Shown: piece by piece, positions 1 through 9,807 of the stretch
Layout: the number at the start of each line of letters is the position of its first letter
Numbering within the stretch: the stretch's first letter is position 1
Source of the DNA: Entrophospora sp. SA101
Lineage: Eukaryota; Glomeromycota; Glomeromycetes; Entrophosporales; Entrophosporaceae
Direction: 5' to 3'
Assembly (NCBI GenBank): GCA_958430865.1
Contig: CAUDNR010000035.1
Location: 1-33,310, forward strand
DNA length: 33,310 bases
Translations under genes and position numbers: made by a program
Notes under the pieces: generated by a model
Told to the model about the DNA's origin: nothing
Seen by the model: only the letters and a program-made list of their open reading frames with translations
Database searches by the model: none

Positions 1-303
1 TAATGGTGGCTCTACAAAATATTAATAAAAAAATTTTTTTTTGGGGTGGTCCATGACTTTTGGGAGGTGAGTGTATAAAAATAAAAGAATTTTTTAAATT
101 TATACATATGTTACACCTATTCTTTGGACCTTTAAAAAAGAGGTTACTATTTGGCCGCCATGAACTTTGTCTATATAAAAAAAATTATATTTCTGTACCT
201 CTGTAATCTTTGAGATTTTTCCCATGTGCATATCTGGAACAACTTTTCATGCAAAGGTACTCTCAATTAGTCTGTCTGATCATTAATTAAAATTCACTCA
301 CTA
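1..303. other. AT-rich stretch without recognised gene
   Basis: No convincing coding frame, RNA gene or transposon end was recognised. There are long A and T runs and a few G-rich patches. It ends where a diverged DUF7869-transposon terminus appears to start. Confidence 0.5.
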
Positions 304-446
304 TATGGAATTTGGACTAGGAAAATCAACAACCTCTGGGTCTCAGGACCAAAATCAAGATTTTTGATTCAATTTCTTCTATTATACAAGGATTATAAAT
401 GAAAGTTTTGAATGATGTTGGCATAATAAAACCTTGTACAATTGAG

Positions 447-967
447 CAGTGTTCGAAATTCGATCTGCAAGAATTTTTTTGCGCACATCCAAATTATCCA
501 ATTAAAAAAAAAATTTTTTTCCGATTTATTTTTTTTAAATTACAAAAATTACTTCTAAAAAAAAATTCTTCTACTTTTTTTATTTATCCAATGTTCATAT
601 GCATTCTCAAAATTAAAATCCTCAATATCAGGTCCATTTAATTTAATAATTAAATGTTTATTTAATGTGCTAATATTCATTTTGTTTCTTATTTTATCCT
701 TAATTAATTTTGTTTGAGAAAATATTCTTTCAACATTAGCATTTGAAAGAGGAATAATAAGTGCTATTTTATTTTAATTATTATTTTATTATTTAATAAT
801 TGATTATTTATTTATTATTATTGTTAATTATTATGTGGAAGGAAGTTTTTAATTTTTAATATTAATATTAAAATCCGCACATTAGATTTGTTAAAAAATT
901 TTGCGCACACAAAATTTTGTGTAACTTACTGCGCGCGCCGATTCCGCCGATTGAATTTCGAACACTG
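447..967. mobile_element. Internally deleted hAT transposon with perfect 8-bp target duplication
   Basis: The element begins with CAGTGTTCGAAATTC and ends with its exact reverse complement; the inverted match extends a few bases further with one mismatch. The 8 bases on both sides, CAATTGAG at 439-446 and 968-975, are identical. An 8-bp target duplication and CAGTG termini are hallmarks of the hAT superfamily. Inside, on the minus strand, a remnant of the transposase C-terminal dimerisation domain survives. At 521 bp it cannot encode a full transposase, so any movement would have depended on an enzyme supplied in trans. Confidence 0.9.
555..770 (-). pseudogene. hAT transposase C-terminal (dimerisation) domain remnant
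   Basis: On the minus strand an open stretch of about 70 codons runs between in-frame stops. It contains the typical hAT C-terminal pattern: IPLSNANVERIFSQTKLIK, followed by a basic/Asn-rich helix (KIRNKMNISTLNKHL). In intact hAT transposases this Pfam Dimer_Tnp_hAT region (pattern hP.S.a.vER.FS) closes the protein and mediates dimerisation. Here the zinc finger, catalytic domain and start codon are all missing, as expected for an internally deleted element. Identification rests on motif recognition only, but the motif is distinctive. Confidence 0.8.
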
Positions 968-1063
968 CAATTGAGTCTTCGTTTTTGTAGTGATTTTTTT
1001 TTAACAAATTCAGAAATGATCATCATTTGCGCACATTAAATTTTTAACAAAAAAAATCTTTAT

Positions 1064-1250
1064 TTATGGTTCTGAATAATAAACATCTTTATATGGTTCA
1101 CTAACATGTTGAATACAAGTTTTCTTTTCTTTTTCTGGTAATGGTGCTACTGGAAGAATCTCTGGGTGATCAAGAAAATCAAAATTATTTCTTAAAAGTA
1201 AAAAAGGATTTTCAATTCCATTTGATCCTTTTGAAACATACAGTAAGACT
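1064..1250 (-). pseudogene. C-terminal fragment of a DUF7869 protein
   Basis: The minus strand is open for about 61 codons to a TAA stop at 1064-1066. The peptide shares its layout with the C-terminus of the DUF7869 pseudogene at 13642-15522: a short hydrophobic strand plus SKGSNGIEN matches YFSKKSGGEE there, then an NNFDFLDH or NTNFD segment, a PLPE or PLSE segment, and a final EPYKD or NPYKD close to the stop. In this copy the tail has no internal stops, whereas the copy at 13642 carries two. Everything upstream is missing, replaced after 1250 by short TATAGTCACA repeats. It is a fragment and has no start codon. Confidence 0.65.
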
Positions 1251-1252
1251 TC

Positions 1253-1352
1253 TATATAGTCACATCCAATATAGTCACAACTCCTATATAGTCACATATT
1301 TTTTAATCCTGATTTTTTATATTAAAATTAATCACATATAGTCACTTTCATA
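1253..1352. repeat. Four short copies of TATAGTCAC(A)
   Basis: The word TATAGTCAC occurs at about 1255, 1271, 1291 and 1338. The cluster lies between the end of the DUF7869 fragment and the start of the next repeat element at 1361, so it fills the junction between two mobile elements. Confidence 0.6.
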
Positions 1353-1360
1353 TTGCAATA

Positions 1361-2309
1361 ACAGGAGAGACTGTCCTGTATAAGGAATGGATTTTCACAA
1401 TTGATTTCAATTTTTTTTATACAGTTTAAAATACTTTTACAAGGGTATCATGTAGCCCATTCTTGCAATAAATTATGTGTAAATAATTACACAAACTTGA
1501 AGCTTTACACTTTGTTGTTATCATATCTTTTGAATCCCACAACTTTCATAATACAATTTACTTGAAGAAAAATTGCCTGTAATTAAACATTGCACAGAAT
1601 GTAAACCACTGAATCAGCTAAATTTCATCAACAAAAGGCAATAAATGGAAGAAGCTGAGAACAACAACTTAGTGAAAGTAACATGTTGTTTTATGTAACA
1701 TATGCTATATGAATTTTGTAGAAAATCTTTTAAAAAGAGAACCTAGGAGAATAAAAACCACAGATGTGAAAGTGGAAATGGAAGTGGAAGAGGTAAGTGA
1801 AAAGATTGATTTTACTAGAGCCATCAAGGTCCTATATACGATTTTAATGAAATATGAAGATTGCTCCAAGAAATAGAACCAAGCTTGAAGGGTTTTTTGA
1901 CCAACTCTATTTAGCAGTTTGGCCATTTGAATGTAATGGACCATATGAAGAGATTAATGGTGGTGTTCATGTGTTATCTTCTTCTTGTTTTAAATAATAC
2001 AAAAATTAACTCAACATTGTATTCTATTTAGACTCAGTAGATACAAGTCTTGGAGTAACTACAACATCAAGAGCAGTAGATCATAAAAAAAAGCAAGTTG
2101 CAGATGAACATGAGAAATATGTAAAGAATGCACTTACAAAATATTCAAAAATACATTCTTGTTGAATGTTGACAATTATCATAGATTCACATCCAGAGAC
2201 AATCAGTATCCTTTAATTACTAAAACTTTGTTACTTCTAGGAAACCATCTACAAACATTTTTTGCAATTATGTATAATGTGATTTTGTTACAAGAACAGT
2301 CTCTCCTAT
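1361..2309. mobile_element. Repeat element A, left copy, with possible terminal inverted repeats
   Basis: The sequence matches 20491-21415 from its first bases. Left of 1360 the two loci share nothing, so this is the element's left boundary. The left end reads ACAGGAGAGACTGT; near 2296-2309 its inverted form ACAGTCTCTCCT is present, so a DNA transposon with short terminal inverted repeats is possible. I found no target duplication, and a decayed reading frame runs through the right-hand repeat, so the right boundary is uncertain. Relative to the second copy there are several substitutions and indels up to 2183 and none after. Confidence 0.55.
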
Positions 2310-2339
2310 GTATGAAGCTGTTTGTAAAATATATTTAAT
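1701..2339 (+). pseudogene. Broken ORF of a repeated Glomeromycotina family (function unknown)
   Basis: Coding-like segments appear in more than one plus frame. The part from about 2158 to a TAA at 2337-2339 is a clean open frame containing the tract LLNVDNYHRFTSRDN. From memory, this resembles a large Rhizophagus protein family with a ...N(I/V)DDYHNIH... motif following a segment like NTKINSFKF...YLDSVGTS; both segments are recognisable here or in the sister copy. No function is known to me; copy number suggests a mobile or host-amplified repeat. Compared with 20491-21415 this copy has lost one base near 1891 and the NTKINSFKF coding segment, so it is not translatable as a whole. Confidence 0.5.
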
Positions 2340-2346
2340 GAATGCT

Positions 2347-2540
2347 TTATCAATTATTAAATAATCATATAGGCGGGTTTGATTGAAGTAATTGTTAAAG
2401 TCAAGATCTATGAAGCTTGCAATCCAAGTTGCAAAATGAACTTTTATCAATTATTCGATAATTATAGAGGCAGGTTTGATCCAAGTAAGTGTTTAAGTCA
2501 AGATCTACAAAGCTTGCAATCCAGCTTTGCAAAATGAATG
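2347..2540. repeat. Two diverged tandem units of about 97 bp
   Basis: Unit one (2347-2443) and unit two (2444-2540) both start TTATCAATTATT. They share GTCAAGATCTA followed by AAGCTTGCAATCCA and end in GCAAAATGAA, with scattered substitutions. An old local duplication beside repeat element A. Confidence 0.8.
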
Positions 2541-4195
2541 TATAGGCATGAATGAAGCACTTTTAGTAATAAACAAATAATCAATTCAATTGTCAACAAT
2601 TAATTAATTAAACAAAATAATGCTTTCTTAAAAAATAAACAAATCAATGGTATGATCCAAAAAAAAACAGGACAAATGATAATAATAGTAAAAAAAAGTT
2701 TTTTAGCATTTTTAGTTAGTTAAACAATAATCAATTCAATTAATAAAATTACATAGATCGATTTTTGAAATTACCAAATTACCACCCATTGAAAGCAAAA
2801 AATTCCTTCACAAAAAATTAGGTTTGAAAAACAAAAATTTTACCTGCTTGCATTGCTTTGCTTACTTTGCTTTGTTTTGCAATTCATTGCAAAGCAATAT
2901 TTTTTAAAAAACAAAACATTTACTATACAACAAATTTTTGCTAAATGTGAAAACGTTGATCGCGCCAAAACCAGGCACGACTAGACGTAAAAAGAGACAA
3001 TCAGCAAAAAACCTGCACGAAAGTCGCACGACTTGCGGGTTGTGGAAGGATATCGTGACACAGCAAATGTTCAATCTTTTTTTTGTGTTAAATAATAATT
3101 GAAAGCAACTATTCTCTACATAATTCTATATAGCCATGATATTTCCAAGGAGAATCACAAATATTTTGATTTAATTAATTAATAAACAAATAACTAAATA
3201 GAATTTAATTTGATTTATTAAATCATTGAATAAATCTCATCATCGTTGAAACAATCATTCTCATCTATACATTATTCCCGCCCTGATATTTGCGATTATA
3301 ACAAGGAGAATCGTAATTGAAATAATTCAATTATCAACCAATAAAATTCTAAAACGTAATTAATCACGTGAGATCTTTGAAATCTATAACATTTTTGGAT
3401 TGTTATTATTATTGATAGAATAATCTGGTTTGGATCTACATTTATCAATCTATTCAATCTATTTGCCCCTTGATCTACAGTCTAAAAAAAAAAATTGTAT
3501 ATACTAGAAAGATACAAATATAATAAGGATTCTGGGTTTCTGTAAAATGAACTAATACTAGTACGTGGGTATCAAAGTCTAGGGAGATACGACATGTTGG
3601 AAGAGTGTTCCTGTCTGACACGTGTATATCAACTTATTGGAATTACTATTTTTTCTCCCCTCAGAGTTGGAGTTTTCCAAATACAAACATGAATGAGGAA
3701 CTTATTATTTTATTTAGATTTTATTTCTTTTAATTATTTTTATTTTTTATGTATTTTCTATAAAAAAATAAAGAACAAAGGAATTATGTCTAAAGTTAAG
3801 AAAAGATGGTAGAGAATATATTAATTAGAAATGGATATCAATAATTTATCGAATAATTATTTACATTGATTAATATAAATATTTTTTTATTTGAAAAAAA
3901 TTTAATCATTATTATAAATAAATAATAATTATAATAGAATAATTGGAATAATGATATAATAATACTATGATAATAGTAGGAATAGTGGTAGTAGAAATAC
4001 CAGATAAATATTAAATAGAAGACGATTTTTATTACTTGGGAAAAAAACATAATTTAGAAAAAAGGAGTAAAATAAAAAATCAAAAATCAAAAATGACTAT
4101 TTGTTTTGTTTTTTAAGGGTAAAAGAAAAAACTTAAATTAAAAAAAAAAAATATTGTCCTTTGTTACAATGTTACATAGATTGATGTTGTTGTTG
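2541..4195. other. Intergenic region downstream of the bHLH gene
   Basis: No coding frame with gene-like composition was seen; the 70-codon frame at 3838-4050 is Tyr/Phe/Ile-rich AT-translation. A patch at about 2950-3060 is notably less AT-rich and contains the inverted repeat AAGTCG-CA-CGACTT. An inverted ATTGCTTTGC/GCAAAGCAAT pair lies near 2850-2900. CACGTG sites occur at 3365-3370 and 3619-3624. The 3' untranslated region of the bHLH gene should lie next to 4195, but no clear polyadenylation signal could be singled out. Confidence 0.5.
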
Positions 4196-5344
4196 TTATG
4201 AATGTGTTAATTGCCTTTGAGAATTTGCAATTATTGCATTATTATTTGATGTGGTATTATTAGTATTGGTAGTGGCGGTAGGAATGTTGGCTATTGTTGT
4301 CGTGGGTGTGGTAGTAGTTTGTTGTTGTTGATTTGTAGATTGATTCTCGAGATTATTATTATTACCATTACTCGGCACAAAATATAAGTTTTGCGGGGGA
4401 TGATGATGATGAATAGGCATTATGTGAGACGGGGGTGGCTGATTATGATGTTGATGATGTTGACTAAGCACAGGTGCTACAGGCGATTGAAGAGATGGTT
4501 GTTGTTGTCGTGAATGATGTGATTGTGACGGCGGATGTGATGACATTTGTATTGGAATTGTATTCATGTTTATACCATTTTGTGGCATTATATTATAAGC
4601 AGCAGTATTACCTAATGACATTGGACCTACCCGTTGATGTCCAAATCCCATTGTAGGAGGAGGATGTCCATAAGCTCCTCCACCACCATAATGATGATGA
4701 TGATGTGGATGATGCGGATGAAATCGATTACCACCTTGCCTCATCTCCATTTCAACTCTCATCTCTAATAAACCTGCACGTTCTTTCAAATTACGATTTC
4801 TCCTTTCCAAATGTTTAATATAATCAACAGCTTTAAATAGAATGGTACTTTTGGAATTATTGACATTTTTTAAAGTTGGTATAATATCCGTTAATTCTTT
4901 AAAACCTGCGCGAATTGTATTTCGACGTTTTTGTTCAGAAGCTATATGATTTGCTCGTTTTTCTTCTTCAGTTAATAGTTCCTTGTAAGGCTTTCTACTA
5001 GATTTTGGTGTTGATGATTTGATTTCTTGCTTTATTTCTTCCGATGATCTTAACAATGAATGATCATTATTATTACCATTTGAATTACTATTATTCGAAC
5101 CATTATTATTACGATTCGAGTTACTATTTGAATTAATATTATTTTTTTGATCATTATCATCATCATCATCATCATCGTCATCATCATCATCACCATGATT
5201 ACTATTATTATCGTTATCGTTATCATTGTCATTATTATAACCATTGTGAATTTTAGCGATTTCCTTATTTGGAGAAAGAGGAGATCGATTATTACTACTT
5301 ATGGGACTTTCATCTAAATAATTATAACTATTATCATGATTATT

Positions 5345-5386
<42 letters not shown>

Positions 5387-6505
5387 AGAATTATCATCAC
5401 CGCTACTATTATTACTACTACTATTAATAGAAAGATTAGATATTTGCATTGGTGGTGATATTGAGGGCTTTGAATGATGATTGTTATGAATCTGTGACAT
5501 TGATAATTTTGTATTGATCGGTGTTAATCTTGGAATTGAAGTACGACGAATTGGTGGAACATCATCATCAACACTAGTACTTTTTTTACGTTTGGTAGGA
5601 ATAGATGATGATGAGGTTGTTGATGTTGTTGTCGTTGATGAATTTTTCCCTCCTCCTCCTCCTCCTCCTCCTGCATCATTTAATCCAGGATTAGATAAAC
5701 TCGTTGAAGCGACAACATTATTGTTATTATTATTATTGTGATGATGTGAATGATGATTACGGATATTATGATGTTGATTATGTTGATGATTATGGTATTG
5801 ATTATGATAAATACCATTACCATTGCTAATGGAATTATCAGAACCAGTACTGATCATTAATCCGTTCTGATCATTATTACCATTACCGATACCTTCGCCA
5901 TTCCTATTATTATCTTCAACTACAATCCCATACATATTATTGTTATTAGCAGAAGATGACGACGAAGGGGGAGGAGGAGAAGAAGAATGTAATGGAGGTG
6001 GAAATTCAGGCATATCTTCTGGTAATGTAGGGCTAAATATATAATTTGGATTTTCTTGAAGATTATGCAGAAATTCACCAAATATAAATTTTTCATCCGC
6101 CGGATCTAATAATTGTTGTTGGCTAAATTCTTCTGGTGGAAAAAGCATTGAAAATTCAGGTTCCCAATTGTATTCAACAAATTCTAACAAAAATGATTAT
6201 TAAAAAATAAAATTAATGAATGCGTAAATATATGCATATGTGTGTATATATCATTATATTAATTAATGATATTAATTAATTAATTAATTAACTTCCTTAC
6301 CATGATATGGAGGGGGTTTGGGAATTGGTGCAATAGAAGTTGAAGTTGTGATATTGTTACTATTTTGATTAAAGCCCGTTGTGGTTGAGGTGTGTAAACT
6401 CATTTGTTGATCTTGTTGAAAACTTGTGACAGAATCTGATAGCTTCTTATATTCTTGTTGGTTTGAAGGGACTGGTTCAAAAAAATTGTTTACAGAATCT
6501 GACAT
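4196..6505 (-). CDS. bHLH-leucine zipper transcription factor, two exons, copy 1
   Basis: Exon 1 is 6505-6301 and exon 2 is 6183-4196. The 117-nt intron has donor GTAAGG and acceptor TTGTTAG and joins in frame (codon 69, Glu), giving about 730 residues. The start is ATG at 6505, preceded by AAAA. The bHLH lies at about 478-530: H481, E485 and R489 form the H-x3-E-x3-R signature of factors that bind CACGTG E-boxes. Helix 1 is about 490-506 and helix 2 about 514-530. Leucines 527, 534 and 541 are spaced by seven, a short zipper. The EQKRR basic region recalls the Myc/Max/Mlx/USF-type group. Long low-complexity tracts flank the domain: Gly (about 240), Asn (about 335-348), Asp (about 399-411) and His-rich segments. 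A nuclear DNA-binding regulator is inferred; targets are unknown. An identical second copy lies at 23302-25611. Confidence 0.92.
5157..5193. repeat. ATC trinucleotide run coding poly-Asp
   Basis: A near-perfect (ATC)n run in the bHLH exon 2. On the coding strand it reads GAT/GAC and gives the run of about 12 aspartates just upstream of the DNA-binding domain. Confidence 0.9.
5348..5386. repeat. (GTT)13 microsatellite coding poly-Asn
   Basis: Thirteen perfect GTT units, which read AAC (Asn) on the coding strand of the bHLH gene. The length is the same in the second copy at 24454-24492, which matters because such runs normally change length quickly. Confidence 0.95.
5650..5672. repeat. CTC run coding poly-Gly
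   Basis: A perfect CCT/CTC trinucleotide run that gives about eight glycines near residue 240 of the bHLH protein. Confidence 0.9.
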
Positions 6506-6612
6506 TTTTATCTTGATATTTTTTAAAGAATAAAAAATTAAAAAAATTATAACTTTTAATGAAATAGTAGAAAAATTATATTTTTTTATTCAACATCCGA
6601 AAAAGACCCATT

Positions 6613-6629
6613 CATATGATATTCATATG
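6613..6629. promoter_or_regulatory. Paired CATATG sites upstream of the bHLH start
   Basis: CATATG occurs twice, separated by five bases, in the presumed 5' leader or proximal promoter of the bHLH gene. Each is a palindromic E-box-like CANNTG site. A regulatory role is a guess; AT-rich DNA makes CATATG common. Confidence 0.2.
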
Positions 6630-7501
6630 GTTTTGAATAATTTATTTTTTATTTTTTATTTTTATCCTGGAAAAACGATGTTACATAAATCAAAATGTGA
6701 CAATTGAAAATTCATCTATAACAATAAGATAGGAGATGATACATACCCACTTTATTACCGTTATTGGGAATAATTTATGCCAAAATTTATCCTAATTAAG
6801 AAATGATTTTCGACTTTTGAAGGCCAAAATTGAATTATTCGGGGTCCTATAAAACATGTGGACGTTTCGTTCGGTTTTATCACATTAATGGTTGTACAAC
6901 TTTTTAAAAATTTACTTTTTTACTTTTAAATTACTTTTAAATAAATTTCTTAAATGAATTAATTAAATAAGTTAATTTGGATATAAATTTTTTTTTCTTT
7001 TTGATCTATAATTTTTTTGTATATAAACATATTTAAACATAATGACTAACAATGAATTCCAATAATTATAATAATTATGTAGGATTGATTTCATCTACAT
7101 TTTATATGAACAAAAAAAGATCTTGACGCAGCAAACATTTTTAGGGCCAAGACAAGTAATCAGGGTGACTCAAAGATTTCGTACACGATTCATACAATAG
7201 AAAGAAGTGTGGCTCGTAATAAAATGATCAACCCCCAACCTACTTAATTAAGCGTGATAAGTCAGGAAAAAAAATATATTATTATTATATATGAAACATT
7301 AATAATATCATAGGATCCAAATTTTTAATAAATAATGCTCCATTTCCTCAATAGCTTGGAAACGTACTAATGCCACTTCTGTTTAGACCAAATTATTTTC
7401 ATTAAGATAATCAAATATACTTTTGACATTTATTGATTAATTTTTGGTTGGTCATAATATTATTTTATTTTTAAATGATATTCATCCCAAGAATTACATG
7501 T

Positions 7502-7620
7502 TGGAAATATTTTAAAAAAAAATAAGGTGAGAAAATTACTCCTTACTTTTTCAAAACGGATGACACTAAAGCTATTGAAGAATATTTGAATAAATAAAAG
7601 ATATTTACAAAAAATGGGAA
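7502..7620 (+). pseudogene. Degraded coding remnant shared with 19707-19830
   Basis: The stretch aligns with 19707-19830 over about 90 bp with many substitutions and indels: a shared GAAATATTTT, then GAGAAAATT.CTCC, TTTTCAAAA and a conserved acidic segment. One frame reads KTDDTKAIEEYLNK here and INDTQTLEAYLRK there, so conservation is better at the protein than at the DNA level. Both have stops nearby. The family is not recognised; it looks like an old dispersed repeat that once encoded protein. Confidence 0.45.
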
Positions 7621-7995
7621 ATACAGCTCCTATAAAAGTGACAACAATAAAAGGACGTTAACAAAAAATAAAAAAAAACAAAAAATAGAAGATAAATAAT
7701 TTGCAATTCATATTAAGTTAATTGTCAGCATTATTTGGTTTGGGCAAGTGATATCTTTAAATTTATCTTACACAAACGGATGAATATTATTACAAAGGTA
7801 TTCTTGACACTTTAAGTTCATAGTAGAGTGTCCAGTATTATACATTTTTTTTCCAAATTATGCTCTTATTGCAACCATAATTTTTGGCCAAAATTAAAAT
7901 GCACAAAATTTAATTTTTCTAATTAAGATACCAAAAGAATATCTCTACATCAACATCAGATACAGGAAACCAAACATATTTTAATGCAATTGGAC

Positions 7996-8295
7996 TTAGT
8001 GTTGGTAATATTTTTTTTTTTCATTCCAATAATTCATTGAAATTTTCTTGCAAATTACAATAGAACCTTTCTTTCTACTTTTTCCGCCAGTAGTTTTGTC
8101 AACGGTTAGACTAATTGTTTTTGAATTTCCCACTTGTAAATTCATAACATATTTTTCTTGTAGTTGATTTGAACCTACAATAAAACCCTCTGATAATACT
8201 AAGATATAATAATAAAAATAAATAATTTTATATTTTCTCCCAACCATTCTTTGTAAATGCTTCAATGATTGTAATATTAATTTTTTCGCAATCAT
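7996..8295 (-). CDS. Hypothetical protein, 99 codons, possibly a gene fragment
   Basis: An open frame with ATG at 8295 and a stop at 7996. The middle has ordinary protein composition (an EKYVMNLQVGNSKTISLTV segment, then a Lys/Arg/Gly-rich KTTGGKSRKKG turn). The N-terminal third contains an aromatic run (IIYFYYYILVL) that could be translated intron or a membrane-like segment. I recognise no domain. It may be one exon of a longer broken gene that includes the minus-strand pieces at 8466-8654 and 8695-8883. Identical copy at 27102-27401. Confidence 0.3.
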   Translation of the reverse strand: MIAKKLILQSLKHLQRMVGRKYKIIYFYYYILVLSEGFIVGSNQLQEKYVMNLQVGNSKTISLTVDKTTGGKSRKKGSIVICKKISMNYWNEKKKYYQH

Positions 8296-8384
8296 TAGTA
8301 ACGAAAGAACTCAAAGATCTTTGTAAAGATTAAATTTTGAAAAGTAAATTATTTGTAGATTATGCAACTACTCAAAAATTAAGA

Positions 8385-8402
8385 ATTATGCGAAAGCATA
8401 AT
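8385..8402. other. Perfect 7-bp hairpin with GAAA loop
   Basis: ATTATGC-GAAA-GCATAAT is a perfect stem with a GNRA-type tetraloop if transcribed. It is followed by a relatively GC-rich segment to about 8430. No known small RNA was recognised. Copy at 27491-27508. Confidence 0.4.
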
Positions 8403-8465
8403 CCTGGGCACTCTGGCACAGAGGAGTAGGTGTTAATATGGGGATTGATAAAGCTTTAAGATCAT

Positions 8466-8654
8466 TTATAAGTTTACAAATTTACGTTTTCTAATTTTAA
8501 TTCGTGGAAAGGCCCATTGGTAACTTCCCGAGCTTTTTACAACACCAGGATTAGAAGGTCCAAAAAGAAAATGTTGAAATTTTTGAATAACTTTTAATTT
8601 CTTCTTGAAATAATTCTCCAAACTTGATTTAATGAAATTAAAATAAAAATACAT
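8466..8654 (-). CDS. Hypothetical fragment, 62 codons
   Basis: An open frame with a Lys/Phe-rich N-terminal half and a C-terminal half GPSNPGVVKSSGSYQWAF followed by a basic tail. Composition of the second half is more gene-like than the surroundings. No family was recognised. It may belong with the open stretch at 8695-8883 on the same strand. Identical copy at 27572-27760. Confidence 0.25.
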   Translation of the reverse strand: MYFYFNFIKSSLENYFKKKLKVIQKFQHFLFGPSNPGVVKSSGSYQWAFPRIKIRKRKFVNL

Positions 8655-8694
8655 ACAAGATTTTTCAAGAAATAAGCATGCTACGGATAAAAAT

Positions 8695-8883
8695 TCATTT
8701 ATTCAATTTTTGTTTCTTTGAGTATTTTTGTTGTTCTAGATCTTGCTTGTGATTGAAGAACCCGTTTGAAACCACATTTTTAAAGTTTTCCATACTCCAT
8801 TCAAAACTACAATCACAATCATAAGAAATTCGAACTGTTGGTTTTCCTAATGTGCCAGACCAACGGTTAAAACGCCAAAGATA
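8695..8883 (-). pseudogene. Coding-like open stretch without start codon
   Basis: The minus strand is open from just after a TAA at 8884-8886 to a TGA at 8695-8697, about 62 codons. The peptide has strongly protein-like composition in this AT-rich DNA: it begins LWRFNRWSGTLGKP, has a YDCDCSFEW segment with two close cysteines, and ends in a Lys/Gln-rich tail. There is no ATG before the middle of the frame, so it is likely an exon or a gene fragment. No family was recognised. Copy at 27801-27989. Confidence 0.35.
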
Positions 8884-8886
8884 TTA

Positions 8887-9293
8887 ATATCCGGATGTAT
8901 CCGACCGAGTAGCCTAAATGAACATTTGGCTAAACCGACTAAACTACTTAGTCAAGTTTAGTCAAGGCAATTATTATCAAATTAGAATTTTAACCCCTTT
9001 ACGCGGGCCAGCCTGATTTCCCAAATATATTATATACTCCCGAGTACTAGTCGTATATCATACCATTTATGGGAAGATCAACACTCGTGAATACAAGGAG
9101 ATATTGACCTATCGTATTTTTATTTACTTGGAGAATATTGATTTTATTTATTTCTCAGTTTCTCAGTTAAGGAAGACAAGCTGAGAACAAAATCTTGTTT
9201 ATTAGGAAACTTAATTTTCATATTTAGTTTTCATGTCAACTAAAAAGACACATTCTAGTTTAATAATAACATAAAAAATAAAATAATAAAATA
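8887..9293. other. Unannotated AT-rich spacer
   Basis: Nothing gene-like was seen. A short segment around 8930-8975 repeats TAGTCAAG and related words. The spacer ends at the left terminus of a MITE. Confidence 0.4.
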
Positions 9294-9684
9294 CACCAAA
9301 ATTACTTGTCGCGTTTCAACGAATTTTGTACGTGAAGCAAAAATTCGTTATAATGCGAATTTAATTGAAACTATAATAATATTATGAACAAACACAATTA
9401 ATGTATCAAATTTATTATTCGTAAAATTTCTAATAAGGAGAATCTCTATATAAAATTGCAATCATTATCAAAAGGGCCTTAATATCATGTCGTACTTGTT
9501 CAGATTTTTGTGATTTAATAGCATGTTGACTGACATATTAAAAACCCATTAAAAATTGGTTTAGAAATGGTTTAGGAAAATAATTTTGTAGCAAGATATT
9601 TACTAATTTGTATTACAACGAATTTTCGCTTCACATATAAAAACATATAAGATTCGTTGAACTGTGATAAGTAATATTTTGGTA
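9294..9684. mobile_element. MITE of 391 bp with long imperfect terminal inverted repeats and TA target site
   Basis: The left arm starts CACCAAAATTACTT; the right arm, read in reverse complement, starts TACCAAAATATTACTT. Both then continue through TTCAACGAAT, GTGAAGC and AAAATTCGTT, so the inverted similarity spans about 80 bp with small indels. TA flanks both ends. There is no coding capacity. TA target and small size fit a Tc1/mariner-derived MITE, but the superfamily is an inference. Identical copy at 28400-28790. Confidence 0.75.
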
Positions 9685-9807
9685 TAATAGTAATGAGTGT
9701 CACCATAGGTTCTTTGAGACGAAGTTTGACCGTATGCAGTTGTTTTCAAAATTTTTCAAGCCGATCATACTATATTAAGTATTCGTTATACCTTACTGAT
9801 GAGCACT

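Larger units (their letters stand above)
304..1250 (-). mobile_element. 3' remnant of a DUF7869-type TIR transposon, interrupted by a hAT element
   Basis: Seen: the sequence around 304-400 aligns, with many changes, to the terminus and subterminal part of the complete element at 13372; both contain the word ACAAGGATTATAA at the same distance from the end. Further in, 1064-1250 encodes on the minus strand the C-terminal end of the same protein family. The rest of the gene is missing beyond 1250. A 521-bp hAT element plus its target duplication splits the remnant. Inference: an old, truncated copy that was later used as an insertion target. Confidence 0.6.
6506..7995. other. Upstream region of the bHLH gene
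   Basis: No convincing gene apart from a degraded coding remnant near 7502-7620. Two CATATG sites in the arrangement CATATG-N5-CATATG lie at 6613-6629, about 110-125 bp before the start codon. They fit the general E-box pattern CANNTG but are not the CACGTG form expected for this protein. No CACGTG was seen here. A TATA element could not be singled out against the AT-rich background. Confidence 0.45.

Noticed and set aside
399..641. 80-codon plus frame at the left edge of the hAT element
   Set aside because: It runs antisense over the hAT dimerisation-domain remnant and is Lys/Phe-rich noise.
3838..4050. 70-codon minus frame downstream of the bHLH gene
   Set aside because: Almost only Tyr, Phe, Ile, Ser and Asn, as expected from translated AT-rich spacer; no start context or homology.
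5050..5244. Met/Ile-rich frame inside the bHLH exon, and similar frames on the plus strand at 4474-4656 and 5514-5741
   Set aside because: Other-frame or antisense readings of the trinucleotide repeats of the real gene.
6185..6190. Exon 2 frame of the bHLH gene starting at 6190 as a separate gene
   Set aside because: The frame there begins with TTG inside the intron acceptor region; splicing to exon 1 at 6301 gives an in-frame join and a good ATG start.
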